Below are positions 15,436-24,135 of a stretch of DNA of 50,648 nt, in pieces. The notes beneath the pieces are model-generated. The model had not been told where the DNA came from. It did no database searches and saw nothing but the letters and a program-made list of their open reading frames with translations. The stretch is from positions 1-50,648 of the forward strand of contig JALVVL010000013.1 of the NCBI GenBank assembly GCA_027023425.1, read 5' to 3'. The DNA comes from Anaerolineales bacterium (GTDB taxonomy: Bacteria; Chloroflexota; Anaerolineae; Anaerolineales; DRMV01). Position numbers and translations under genes: made by a program. Position 1 is the stretch's first letter; the number at the start of each line of letters is the position of its first letter.

Positions 15436-17547
15436 TCAGCCACGCGCGAAGCGCCGATGATACTCCCATGCTATCACAAAGAAAAGTAAAGCGCCAGCCA
15501 AAGCACTCACTACAGTGATGGCCGATACCAGTTGTCCTCGGAGGCCAATCCCCCAACTTGCCACCCCAAGCAAGCCAAACCCAACAAAAACGTCCACCGT
15601 CCCCCAACTTAGCGCGCTGAACGGAACTTTCACACGATGATAACCTTGATAAACCATCACAGCAAGCACTACCCCGGCCAAATCAATACCCCACGCCGTA
15701 AACACGGTAAGCACAAAGACCACAGGGGGCATAAAGAGGCCGGAACGGCTCAAATAATCCAGCAGCAGCAAAGTAAAAATGGCATAAACTGCCACCAACG
15801 GGCTGATAAAAAACACTAACGGAGCAAAAATGGGGCGCGGCAGGCCAGTGCTGAGCGCGCGGCGCAAAAGGAAAATCAAAGTGAGTGAACCGAGCATCCC
15901 CCCAACGCCAAAAGCACCCAATGAGAGAATCAAAACGCCGCCCTGCAGCCACTTGGGCAAGTTATAGGCTAAGGCAATGCCGGGTACCGCCACCACCCCC
16001 AGCGAAAGCGCTATCAAAAAATGCCCAAAATGTATGCGCTCCAAGACGCCCGGCTGTAAAAAATTGAGGGCTAAAAAACGCAGATGAAAAAACCACACGG
16101 GCGTAGCCACGACCAACCAAGTGAGCGCAAGCCAAGTTGCGGGCGCTCCAAAAACGGCCGCGAGGCCTACCCCCGTGGTCAACACCGCCGCCAACGCCGC
16201 CGGAAACGCCATTAATTCCATGTCGTTTGGGAATTCCAAGCGAGGTATTTGAAAACGAAACGGCAAACCCGCAGGGGTAGATTTGTGCTGGGAAGAGCGG
16301 CCGCGGTCGTTCATAAGGACAAGTTGGTAAGCCCGTGATAGCGCCCACCACTCGGGCAAGTAGCGGAGCAAAATCAAAACAGCAATAGCCCACCACGCCA
16401 CAGCCGCCCAAAGCAAAACCGGCGCTGAAACCACATAAGCCGCGCCCCCAAAAACCCCGGCCAGCATTGCACTTTCAAGCGAAGCCATGTGGAGCAAAGT
16501 TGGCTTTTTGCGCTCTTTGGAGGCCTCTTTCACTGCCGAGGCGATTTTGCCCTTAGCAGGCGGCGTTTGCCGGGCGGCAGACAAAGCGCCCGCCTCTGCT
16601 GGCTCTGCCTGAACAGCAGGCTCCACCACCGTGCCCGCCAAAGAGCCGGCCGCTGCTTCCACTACAGTGCGCTTCAAAGAAGCACCTTCCGCTGGCGGCT
16701 TGTCGCCATCCCCCAGGGCCTTTTCCAAAGCCTCTTTGAACTCGGCCGCGCTTTGAAACCTATCCTCGGGCTTTTTAGCCATAGCCCGCCGCACCACCTC
16801 GGTGAAAGCAGGGGGCAAACTCGGCACAATCTCGCGAGGGTCAGGAACCGGGGAATGAAGGTGATGTTGCATCACTTCGGTCAGAGATTCACCCTCAAAC
16901 GGCAAGCGCCCCGTCAACATTTCAAACAAAATCACCCCCAATGCGTAAATGTCGGCGCGGTGGTCAACATGCTCGCCCAGCACCTGCTCGGGCGCCATGT
17001 AAAACACCGTGCCCAGCACCATGCCGGTGCGCGTGCGGCGGGTGCTCCCCATCAAACGCGCCAACCCGAAATCGGTGAGCACCGGCTCGCCGGTGGGGCG
17101 CAAAATGATGTTGGCGGGCTTCAAATCGCGGTGTACCATGCCGCGCTTGTGGGCGTAATCAACAGCGTCTGAAACCTGCGAGAGCAAATCCACGGCCTCG
17201 GCCGGGGGAATGCGCTCGCCCTTTTCTTCTAAGCGGTCAAGCACCGCCCGTAAAGTCTCCCCCGGCACGTACTCCAACACCATGTAGTAAAGTTCGCCCT
17301 CGGCGGCAAAGTCATACACCTGCACAATGTTGGGGTGGTTGAGTTGGGCAACGGCGCGCGCTTCGGTTTCAAAACGCTGAATAAAGTCTTCATCCTCTAC
17401 CAAATACGGGTGGATGATTTTTACGGCCACAGTGCGCTTGAGATTGTGGTCAAATGCCTTGTAAACTGCCGACATTCCACCTTCGCCGAGCAGTTCTTGA
17501 ATTTCATAGCGACCACCCAAGCGGTAGCCTTCCCAAACAAGGGGCAT
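15436..17547 (-). CDS. Ser/Thr protein kinase fused to a multi-pass membrane domain
   Basis: 703 residues. Residues 14-278 are a PknB-type kinase: glycine loop GEGGMSAVYK, K43 in AVKII, catalytic HRDLKPAN (H139-D141), DFG (159-161) and APE (185-187), all intact. A Thr/Ala/Pro-rich linker (about 280-345) follows. The C-terminal 350 residues contain about nine or ten hydrophobic segments, starting near residue 360, instead of the single helix plus PASTA repeats common in PknB. The kinase domain should face the cytoplasm. The ATG has GAGGT 5 bases upstream. It lies in a co-directional row with an FHA/ABC transporter, whose FHA domains are plausible phosphothreonine readers of this kinase. Confidence 0.93.
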   Translation of the reverse strand: MPLVWEGYRLGGRYEIQELLGEGGMSAVYKAFDHNLKRTVAVKIIHPYLVEDEDFIQRFETEARAVAQLNHPNIVQVYDFAAEGELYYMVLEYVPGETLRAVLDRLEEKGERIPPAEAVDLLSQVSDAVDYAHKRGMVHRDLKPANIILRPTGEPVLTDFGLARLMGSTRRTRTGMVLGTVFYMAPEQVLGEHVDHRADIYALGVILFEMLTGRLPFEGESLTEVMQHHLHSPVPDPREIVPSLPPAFTEVVRRAMAKKPEDRFQSAAEFKEALEKALGDGDKPPAEGASLKRTVVEAAAGSLAGTVVEPAVQAEPAEAGALSAARQTPPAKGKIASAVKEASKERKKPTLLHMASLESAMLAGVFGGAAYVVSAPVLLWAAVAWWAIAVLILLRYLPEWWALSRAYQLVLMNDRGRSSQHKSTPAGLPFRFQIPRLEFPNDMELMAFPAALAAVLTTGVGLAAVFGAPATWLALTWLVVATPVWFFHLRFLALNFLQPGVLERIHFGHFLIALSLGVVAVPGIALAYNLPKWLQGGVLILSLGAFGVGGMLGSLTLIFLLRRALSTGLPRPIFAPLVFFISPLVAVYAIFTLLLLDYLSRSGLFMPPVVFVLTVFTAWGIDLAGVVLAVMVYQGYHRVKVPFSALSWGTVDVFVGFGLLGVASWGIGLRGQLVSAITVVSALAGALLFFVIAWEYHRRFARG

Positions 17548-17554
17548 GGGGTAC

Positions 17555-17670
17555 CTCGGAAGGAATTAGGAATTAGGGGATTGAGGGATTGGGACAAGAG
17601 CACCGGGCACTGGGCATCCGGGCATCCGGGCATCTGGTCATCTGGTCATCCGGGCACCTGGACACCGGCC
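17555..17670. repeat. Short-period tandem repeats (GGAATTAG and GGGCATCCG types)
   Basis: Degenerate units GGAATTAGGAATTAGG and GGGATTGAGGGATTGGG run into GGGCATCCGGGCATCCGGGC with CATCTGGT variants, ending just before the 3' end of the lipoprotein gene. The GGGCATC type recurs at 38810-38886 inside a coding region. Confidence 0.8.
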
Positions 17671-17671
17671 A

Positions 17672-18853
17672 TCACCCTCCCTCATCCAACACCCAAAGCC
17701 AACTATCGTGGAAATTGCAAGTGGCGTAGGATGATTCGGCCGCGGCCACAAAGGAAAGGAAGCCCGCGCCAAAGTTGAGATCTGCATCAGGGTGCTGAAC
17801 ATAGAACTGAATGGCAGAGGCGGATTTATTCAACAAACTACGTTCTTGCAAAATGGTAGCGCGGTAGCCTTCAAGCGCCGCCCGTTTGGATGGGTTGTTT
17901 TCGCTCTTGATCATAGCATTCAGCCGACGCACGTAATTGTTTAGCAACGTAGCAACTTGGGAGCGATAGGCTTCTACCGCCGCGAGATACGAGGCCAACC
18001 CCTCGCGCGAAGCCGGCGGCTGCGGGGGCGGGGGCAAAGACGGGGGCGTCACTTCCCCCGCCACAGAAGGCGGTGGCGCGGCAACCGGCACATACAAAGA
18101 AGGCATTTCGTTGGGGTCAAACACCTTGTGCAAAACTCGGTTGGTGTAAACCGCTATGCGGTCGTTTCTCATCACTACCGTCAGTTCGTTGGTTGCGTCG
18201 TTGTGCCAATCATACTTGCTATCTTTATCCCGAATGGCTATCGGCCTGAGGTTGGCTATTTGCCCATCCTTGAAAATTAGAAAGAAAAGCCAACCGCCGC
18301 GCGTCATCAGCACCACATACTGGCTGGGCTTTTGCTCATCGCCGTTGGCGCGCAGCACAAACCCGCAGCCGCCGGTGCCGTAGCGCGTGTTCCAAGTTAT
18401 CTTTGAAGACAAAACGCCATCACGCACCACGGTTCGGGGATAATCGGTGCCGTAAGTGTAAGAATGATAACCCTTGGCCGTAAGCGTTAGCGGGGGGTGA
18501 AGCCAGCCCGGGCGTCCCTCGGTGTTGGGGTCAACCCCAAAGAAGGGCAACTCAGCAATAACGGGGGCAAAAGCCTGCGCGGTAGCGTCCGCTTGTTGCA
18601 CTTGAAAGCGGCTGACGGCCGTCATAGTAGCCTGTACACCGGCGGCGACTGCAGTTGCCTGAGCCTGCGCAGTCCGCAACTGCTCGTAGGGGTTGGGTAT
18701 GAGCGTGGCGCGCTGCGTCGCCGTCATCGGTATTGTGGTTTGAAGGGCGCGTGCGGTTGCTTCTACTGCCGCATCATGCACTTCATCGCTGCAGGCGGCT
18801 GCCAACACAGCGATGGAAAGCAAAATGGCAAAAAGAAGGGAGCGTTTGAACAT
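17672..18853 (-). CDS. Lipoprotein with beta-sandwich-like domain and Pro-rich helical tail
   Basis: 393 residues: a signal peptide ending AVLAAAC (Cys21; position -3 is Ala, slightly unusual), an Ala/Thr-rich helix (about 28-98), a 150-residue beta-rich domain (about 105-250; PRTVVRDGVLSSKITWNTRY, GGCGFVLRANGDEQ) resembling lectin/glucanase-like sandwiches, then PPSLPPPPQPP and a helical segment YLAAVEAYRSQVATLLNNYV. The Pro-rich/helix tail resembles one in the neighbouring ABC protein. No Shine-Dalgarno is evident. It lies between the kinase and FHA-ABC genes in the same direction and is inferred to be an extracytoplasmic partner. Confidence 0.8.
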   Translation of the reverse strand: MFKRSLLFAILLSIAVLAAACSDEVHDAAVEATARALQTTIPMTATQRATLIPNPYEQLRTAQAQATAVAAGVQATMTAVSRFQVQQADATAQAFAPVIAELPFFGVDPNTEGRPGWLHPPLTLTAKGYHSYTYGTDYPRTVVRDGVLSSKITWNTRYGTGGCGFVLRANGDEQKPSQYVVLMTRGGWLFFLIFKDGQIANLRPIAIRDKDSKYDWHNDATNELTVVMRNDRIAVYTNRVLHKVFDPNEMPSLYVPVAAPPPSVAGEVTPPSLPPPPQPPASREGLASYLAAVEAYRSQVATLLNNYVRRLNAMIKSENNPSKRAALEGYRATILQERSLLNKSASAIQFYVQHPDADLNFGAGFLSFVAAAESSYATCNFHDSWLWVLDEGG

Positions 18854-18898
18854 GGTAATTGCGATTTACGAATTATGAATTGCGAATTATGAATGTGG

Positions 18899-21800
18899 TT
18901 ACAGCCTGTCGCGAAGCCAGAGCACGCCCCAAACCGCCAAGAAGAGAATGGCGATTATAATGCCCTGCCCTTCCCAAGTGCCGAGCACCTTGCGATAATA
19001 CAAGGCAGGACGGCGTTTGTCAACAAAAGTCCAGCCGTAATCTTGCAAAGCGCGCTCTATGAGGCCTTTGGCGGGGCCAAGCGCCAAGGCGCGGGTCATC
19101 TGCCAACGCACCAATGCCTGCTGATAGGCGTACATCTGCGCGCTGTAGATATTGACGCGCGCCTGATATTCGGCCATTTCGGCTTTGTAGGCCTCTTGGG
19201 TTGCCTTGACCTTGGCCTGATAGGCCTGTAGGGCGTTGAAATACTGCGCCATTGCCACAGAATCGGCGGGCTGGGCTGGCTTGGGCGGCGGCGGGGGGAG
19301 TTCCGGCTCAGGCGGCGGGGGACCGGGCTTCACCGGCGCAACCGGCGGCGGCTGACTGGCCTGAGGCAGGGCATACTGCCCCAAGCCGGGGAAATTGCAT
19401 GATTTGGGATTGAGCAAGTTTAGCCCCATGCACCGGCAGAGGGCAGTTTCATCGTCCACCGTCATAGAAGCGCGCATTTCCAGCGGCAACCGCCAGCAGG
19501 CATCGGAAATCGGGTCGCTACCCACGCCGGTGATTGCCATCAAGCCTTCAAAGCCCCAGCGGGTGCTGGAAACCGCGCTCACTGCGTTCGGCAGCGGAAT
19601 TTGCACGCCGCTGAGCACAATTTGCGGAACCATGAACAAAATCACAATCAACGGCGCGGCGCTTGCCGTGGGCGCTAAGGCTGAAGAAAATAGCCCCAAC
19701 ATCATCCCGCCCAAGGTGGTGAGGGTGAGGGTGAGGTAAATCAAAGCGGCCTCATGCCAGCCGCCGGGCATTTTGAAAGCAAGGTAATGCAACGCAACAT
19801 ACCACGCGGCCTGATAAAACGCCATCAGCACCGCCACGCCAAATTTGGAGGTCACATAGGGCCACAAGCGCAAATTCACCAGCCGTTCGCGGCGGTAAAT
19901 GTCCCTTTCTTTGATGATTTCGCGCATCTGCGAAAGGCTGCCGACCATCACGGCGTAAACCGTGAGCGAGAAAAGCGTAACCATCACGGTTGAAAAACTG
20001 CCGCGCTGGAAGTCAAAGGGGGCGCGCCCCAACAACGCCGCGAGCAAAAAGTCCAGCGAAGCGACCAGCGGCGCTACGGCGAGCATGAGCACCAAGCCAA
20101 AGCGATCGCGCATCAAAACGCGGATGTTGCGCGAAAAGAGCACAAACATCTGACGCGAAGGCGGCGCACCGCCCGAAGCAAGTGGCTTTTTGGTGTGACG
20201 GCGCGCGGGCAAACTCGTCCCCAATTCTGCCGAAAGCATCAGCGATCGGCGAGCATCCTCATCTAACGAAGGCAGGCTTTGCTTGGCGCGCAGGGGCAAG
20301 GTAATGTACCGCTTGTAGGCTTCGTGGTGGCGAAAACGCTCAGCCCAATCCTTGGGAGAACCGTTTTTAGGGTCGTCCAGCAAGGTGTAAATATCATCAA
20401 AAGTCATGGGGGAACGCGCCCGTTCCTCATCAGAGCGGAACTGGTCAAAATAGGCCAGCGCTTCCTGAGGAGGGCCGTACCATGCCAAATAGCCGCCGCG
20501 CGCCATAAAGACCACTTTGTCGGCAAGCGCCACATTCTTGGTGGTGTGGGTAACAAGCACAATCGTGCAACCTTGGTCAGCAAGGCGGCGTAAAAGGTGC
20601 ATGAAAGCGGTTTCGGTGCCGGGGTCAAGGCCGGAAGTCGGCTCATCCAAAAAGAAAAGGCCGGGGCGTGTGAGCAGTTCCACGCCGATGGAAACGCGCT
20701 TTTGCTGCCCGCCGCTCAGTTTGCCGATGGGCACATCGCGGCGGTGGGCTAAGTCCAAATCTTCCAGCACTTCGTTGATGCGCGCGCGTCGCTCTTCGGC
20801 TGTGGTATCGGGCGGCATCCGTAAACGCGCGGCGTATTCCAAGGCCTCCCAAACCGTGAGTTCCTTGTGGATAATATCCTGTTGGGGGACATAGCCGATA
20901 TGGTGGCGCACGGCGTCAAAATTGCGGTAAATGTTCACGCCGTTGACCACCACTTCGCCCTGCGAGGCAGGGGCAAAGCCCGAAAGGGCGTTGAGCAGGG
21001 TGGTTTTACCGCTGCCGCTCTGCCCCACAATCACCACCAGTTCCCGCGGCTCAATGACCAGCGAGATGTTCTGCAAAATGTTGAGGTCGCGCCGCACAAA
21101 CTGGTTCAAACCAACCGCGGCAAGCCACACACCCCCGCCCTTGGCATAGCGCTCCAAGCCATGCCCACCGACCACAAAGCGGTAAGGGCCAATTTGCACC
21201 TTGTCGCCGGCTTTGAGGATGGCGCTTTTCACCCGCCGGCCGTTGACAAAAACGCCGTTTGGAGTGCCCAAATCGCGCAGGCGGAATACGCCTTCCTTGA
21301 TCCGCTCCACAACCGCATGATGGCGGGACACGGTTGGCGAATCCAGCACCACGTCGTTGTCGGGTGAACGGCCTATTGTTATCCTCTCGCGGTCGCCGAA
21401 AAGAATTTCGCCTTCGCGCTCCTCCAAAACATCACCGTGCGGCCGGTGATAGAGCAAATGCAACGCTTTGCCTTCACCAACCTGCACGGTTACTTCATCC
21501 CCCGGGTGCAGGTCAAAGGAAGAAGCGGCAAACTTGCCCTTTACCAACGGCAAGGACTCACTCACCAAAGTTTCCCAACGGTAATTGCCTTCGGGCAAAC
21601 GCCGCAGACGCGCATAATGGGCAGGCAAACCGGCGGGCAAAACCACCGAATTATCTGGCGCGCTTCCCAAGGTGACCTCGGGCTGGGAAAGCAAATAACT
21701 CCTTGGCGTTTGACCGGGGAAGGAGACCACCAACCAAGGCGGAGGGGATTGCAAAGGCTCGGTCGGCTCGCTGGCGGCTGCGGCAAAAACGGTAGCCAAG

Positions 21801-22132
21801 TGGCGTTTTTCCGCGGCCTTTGGGCGAGAAGGGGGCGCTTCTTTTTTGAGTAGCAGTGTTACATGCCGCCCCAAGCCAATTTCGCTGCCGACCGTCAAGC
21901 GTCGGCGCCCGCTAATACGCTCGCCGTTCAAATAAGTGCCGTTGGTGCTGCCGAGGTCTTCCAGCCACAGGGAGTCATCCTCCCACCAGATGCGGGCATG
22001 GCGCGCCGAAACGGTGAGCACCGGCAAGACCACATCCGCTTTGGACGGATCGCGGCCGAGTATTATTTCCCCTTCTTCCGGCACGGGGAAGCGTGCACTT
22101 GTGCCTGTCCAAACAAGAACGTATCGCCGCAT
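18899..22132 (-). CDS. FHA-FHA-ABC-2 transporter fusion (ABCG-like)
   Basis: 1077 residues. Order: FHA domain 1 (about 22-95, GRDPSKADVVL, SARHARI, STNGTYLNG); a degenerate FHA-like stretch (about 150-228); FHA domain 2 (about 251-323, GRSPDNDVVLD, SRHHAVV, GTPNGVFVNG); an ABC ATPase with Walker A GQSGSGKT (370-377), signature LSGGQQ (472-477), Walker B LFFLDEP (492-498) and H-loop H529; ABC-2 membrane helices (about 676-870); an outside insertion with three Cys, a Pro-rich run and a long helix (about 895-1050); and a last helix. FHA domains bind phosphothreonine, so control by the nearby kinase is likely. Exported substrate unknown. TATAAT ends 6 bases before ATG 22132, favouring that start over GTG 22138. 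Confidence 0.92.
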   Translation of the reverse strand: MRRYVLVWTGTSARFPVPEEGEIILGRDPSKADVVLPVLTVSARHARIWWEDDSLWLEDLGSTNGTYLNGERISGRRRLTVGSEIGLGRHVTLLLKKEAPPSRPKAAEKRHLATVFAAAASEPTEPLQSPPPWLVVSFPGQTPRSYLLSQPEVTLGSAPDNSVVLPAGLPAHYARLRRLPEGNYRWETLVSESLPLVKGKFAASSFDLHPGDEVTVQVGEGKALHLLYHRPHGDVLEEREGEILFGDRERITIGRSPDNDVVLDSPTVSRHHAVVERIKEGVFRLRDLGTPNGVFVNGRRVKSAILKAGDKVQIGPYRFVVGGHGLERYAKGGGVWLAAVGLNQFVRRDLNILQNISLVIEPRELVVIVGQSGSGKTTLLNALSGFAPASQGEVVVNGVNIYRNFDAVRHHIGYVPQQDIIHKELTVWEALEYAARLRMPPDTTAEERRARINEVLEDLDLAHRRDVPIGKLSGGQQKRVSIGVELLTRPGLFFLDEPTSGLDPGTETAFMHLLRRLADQGCTIVLVTHTTKNVALADKVVFMARGGYLAWYGPPQEALAYFDQFRSDEERARSPMTFDDIYTLLDDPKNGSPKDWAERFRHHEAYKRYITLPLRAKQSLPSLDEDARRSLMLSAELGTSLPARRHTKKPLASGGAPPSRQMFVLFSRNIRVLMRDRFGLVLMLAVAPLVASLDFLLAALLGRAPFDFQRGSFSTVMVTLFSLTVYAVMVGSLSQMREIIKERDIYRRERLVNLRLWPYVTSKFGVAVLMAFYQAAWYVALHYLAFKMPGGWHEAALIYLTLTLTTLGGMMLGLFSSALAPTASAAPLIVILFMVPQIVLSGVQIPLPNAVSAVSSTRWGFEGLMAITGVGSDPISDACWRLPLEMRASMTVDDETALCRCMGLNLLNPKSCNFPGLGQYALPQASQPPPVAPVKPGPPPPEPELPPPPPKPAQPADSVAMAQYFNALQAYQAKVKATQEAYKAEMAEYQARVNIYSAQMYAYQQALVRWQMTRALALGPAKGLIERALQDYGWTFVDKRRPALYYRKVLGTWEGQGIIIAILFLAVWGVLWLRDRL

Positions 22133-22138
22133 GTTCAC

Positions 22139-22144
22139 ATTATA
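22139..22144 (-). promoter_or_regulatory. -10 box implying a leaderless transcript (FHA-ABC gene)
   Basis: A perfect TATAAT on the minus strand ends six bases before ATG 22132, placing the likely transcript start on the start codon. No Shine-Dalgarno is visible. A clear -35 box is not seen. Confidence 0.45.
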
Positions 22145-22253
22145 TCCCTACCACAAGTAGCCGAACGCCAATCGGGGTGGGAAGGCCAAGGCGCAACCGC
22201 GCCCCGAGGCTTGAGGATATGTTTCATTGCCGTGGACGAAGGATGAACAAAAC

Positions 22254-23603
22254 CTATTGCCCGCCAAGTATGTTACCAAGTTCGTTATTCCAAGTGCGCA
22301 TGTATTCGGTAGTGATTGTTGCGGCTTCAAGGGTGCGGCGGATGGACTTGGCTTTGGCATCGCCTGCGGGCAAATTTTGCGCAGCGGCCTGCGCTTGCGA
22401 AAGGGCGTCTACCAATGCCTGAATGGCCGAATCAATTTGGGCTTTGGCCTGCCGTCCCTGTTGGGCCAACTGCGGCGTCAATTCATCCGCAACCTTGGCG
22501 CGGGCATTCAGATCGCTCGCTGCGAGTGAAATTTGAGCCGCGGCGGCCTGCGCCTGCATCAGCACGTCGGCAAGCCCATCTTGGCCGAGCGCCAAGGCAT
22601 TTTCTTTGGCCGATTTCAGGCTCTTCTGCAGAGAATCGGCATTCAAAGCAATTGTACCGCTAAGTACTTCAATTCGCCGCACCGAGGCTTTGGAGGGCTG
22701 AGCGGTTGCCGCGCCGCCAGCCGCGCCGGCGCTGACGGTTGGGTTACCACCCGCGCCGGTGTTGCCGCCCGCGGTGTTGCCGCCGGAGGAATTTTCGGTT
22801 TGGCTACCGCTGCTTTCGGCTGTGGCCGTGTTCCCAGCACTGCCAGCCGCGGGTGTAGCGTTAGACTGCTGGCCGCCGGATTGCGAAGTCTGTGTTTCGC
22901 GCTTGATGGCCGCAGCCTGTGCCGCCATTTCGTTAGTCCAATCGGTAATCTGCTTCAAGGTCTCTTGAATTTGGTCAATCGTTTGCTGAGTGCCATCGTT
23001 TATCAGATGCTCACTGTGAACAATGCGGTCGGCCATCACACCGATTTGCCCCTCAGTCCAGAGGATGCGGTCGGCCATTTCGCCGATACGGTCGGCCATC
23101 TTGCCAATGTCATCCGAAAGCCGCAAAGTGGTGGCCTCGGAATGGTCAATGCGGTAGTTGATGTCGCTGGCAGTCACGGCAATTTGCGCCGCGTCCTGCT
23201 CGGCTTGAGCGGCAAGGTCGGCAATTTGGGAGGCCAAGGAGCGCACGTTGGGGTCAGTTTCGTTCTGCTTAATTTGCGCCGCGGCGTCCGCTATTTTCTG
23301 GAAAGCCGGTTGGACCTCAGTGGCCTTTTGCTGAATGGCAGAGGCCTGAGATTTGACGCTTTGCCAATCCGGCGTAGCCGGAGAGGAAGGGGTTGCAACC
23401 GCCGTAGAGCCGGGCGTAGCACCAACCGAAGGCAGAGGCGGCGCAGTAGCGGGCAGTTCAAACCCGGTAGCCGCCGTGGGCATAGGCAGCGAGCCACCCC
23501 CAACCGGTGGTTTGGGCAAATCCCCACCCTGAGTACAAGCGCTAAGCGCCAACAGCAAAAGCGCCAGCACGCTCAGCATGAGAATAGTTTTACGAATTTT
23601 CAT
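22254..23603 (-). CDS. Helical lipoprotein with low-complexity linker
   Basis: 449 residues: signal peptide and lipobox LALSAC (Cys23), a Pro/Thr/Gly linker, a first long helical region (about 80-235), a Gly/Ser/Asn/Ala-rich linker (about 238-303) and a second helical region (about 305-440) with many Ala/Gln. The first helix region holds three MADRI-like units (KMADRIGEMADRI and GVMADRI). The look is of a coiled-coil, possibly oligomeric, periplasmic or surface scaffold; no family is recognised. ATG 23603 is set by GGAGAG about 6 bases upstream. It precedes the FHA-ABC gene in the same direction and is a candidate partner of that exporter. Confidence 0.82.
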   Translation of the reverse strand: MKIRKTILMLSVLALLLLALSACTQGGDLPKPPVGGGSLPMPTAATGFELPATAPPLPSVGATPGSTAVATPSSPATPDWQSVKSQASAIQQKATEVQPAFQKIADAAAQIKQNETDPNVRSLASQIADLAAQAEQDAAQIAVTASDINYRIDHSEATTLRLSDDIGKMADRIGEMADRILWTEGQIGVMADRIVHSEHLINDGTQQTIDQIQETLKQITDWTNEMAAQAAAIKRETQTSQSGGQQSNATPAAGSAGNTATAESSGSQTENSSGGNTAGGNTGAGGNPTVSAGAAGGAATAQPSKASVRRIEVLSGTIALNADSLQKSLKSAKENALALGQDGLADVLMQAQAAAAQISLAASDLNARAKVADELTPQLAQQGRQAKAQIDSAIQALVDALSQAQAAAQNLPAGDAKAKSIRRTLEAATITTEYMRTWNNELGNILGGQ

Positions 23604-23734
23604 ACTTCTCTCCTTCTGCAGGCCACTATTTCCATGAGCCAATTCCACGGCTGCCAAGTGTCAAAATGATACTCTCCATTGCGCTTAGACGCAAGCGGAG
23701 GGAAAATGGTTACGGGGGTTGGCGTCCCTATCCA

Positions 23735-24062
23735 CCGATTGAGCAGGAAAACCACAGAGGACACAGAAACACCACAGAAAACACAGAAATTTTTTCTTTG
23801 CGTCCTTTGCGCTTCTCTGCGCCTCTGCGTTACCCTTGGCGTCCTTGGCGTCAACCTCTTTGCGCCCTCTGCGCCTCTGCTTTCTCTGCATCTCTGCGTT
23901 ACTATCCACCGATTATCACAGATTTACACCGATTTCAGGGAACATCCGCAAATCCTAAATTGCCAATCTTCTCCTCTGTGCTAATCTGTGTAATCTGTGG
24001 TTTTCTCTTTGTGTCTTTTGCGTCTTTGCTTTCTCTCTGCGTCTCTGCGTTACTATCCACCG
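23735..24062. repeat. Mosaic extragenic repeat cluster E (- orientation)
   Basis: Modules in inverted orientation: ACCACAGAGGACACAG, AAACACAGAAATTTTTTC, CTTGGCGTCC and CTCTGCGCCTCTGCG units, TATCCACCGATT with ATCACAGATTTACACCGATT, and CTGTGCTAATCTGTGTAATC. No gene is seen between 23604 and 24135. Confidence 0.85.
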
Positions 24063-24079
24063 ATTGGCCGTGTCGTGCG

Positions 24080-24111
24080 AAAAAAGCCGGTGGGGCGAGC
24101 CACCGGCTTTT
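24080..24111 (-). terminator. Intrinsic terminator of etfB-etfA
   Basis: A 12-bp perfect stem (24082-24093 with 24100-24111, 6-nt loop), followed on the minus strand by a run of six T, 25 bases after the etfA stop. Confidence 0.9.
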
Positions 24112-24135
24112 AGCAAAATTGAAGCCGAGACGGCG

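Noticed and set aside
23658-24060. Open frames read through repeats (for example 182 codons)
   Set aside because: Translations are only repeat modules; similar frames appear in each repeat cluster.
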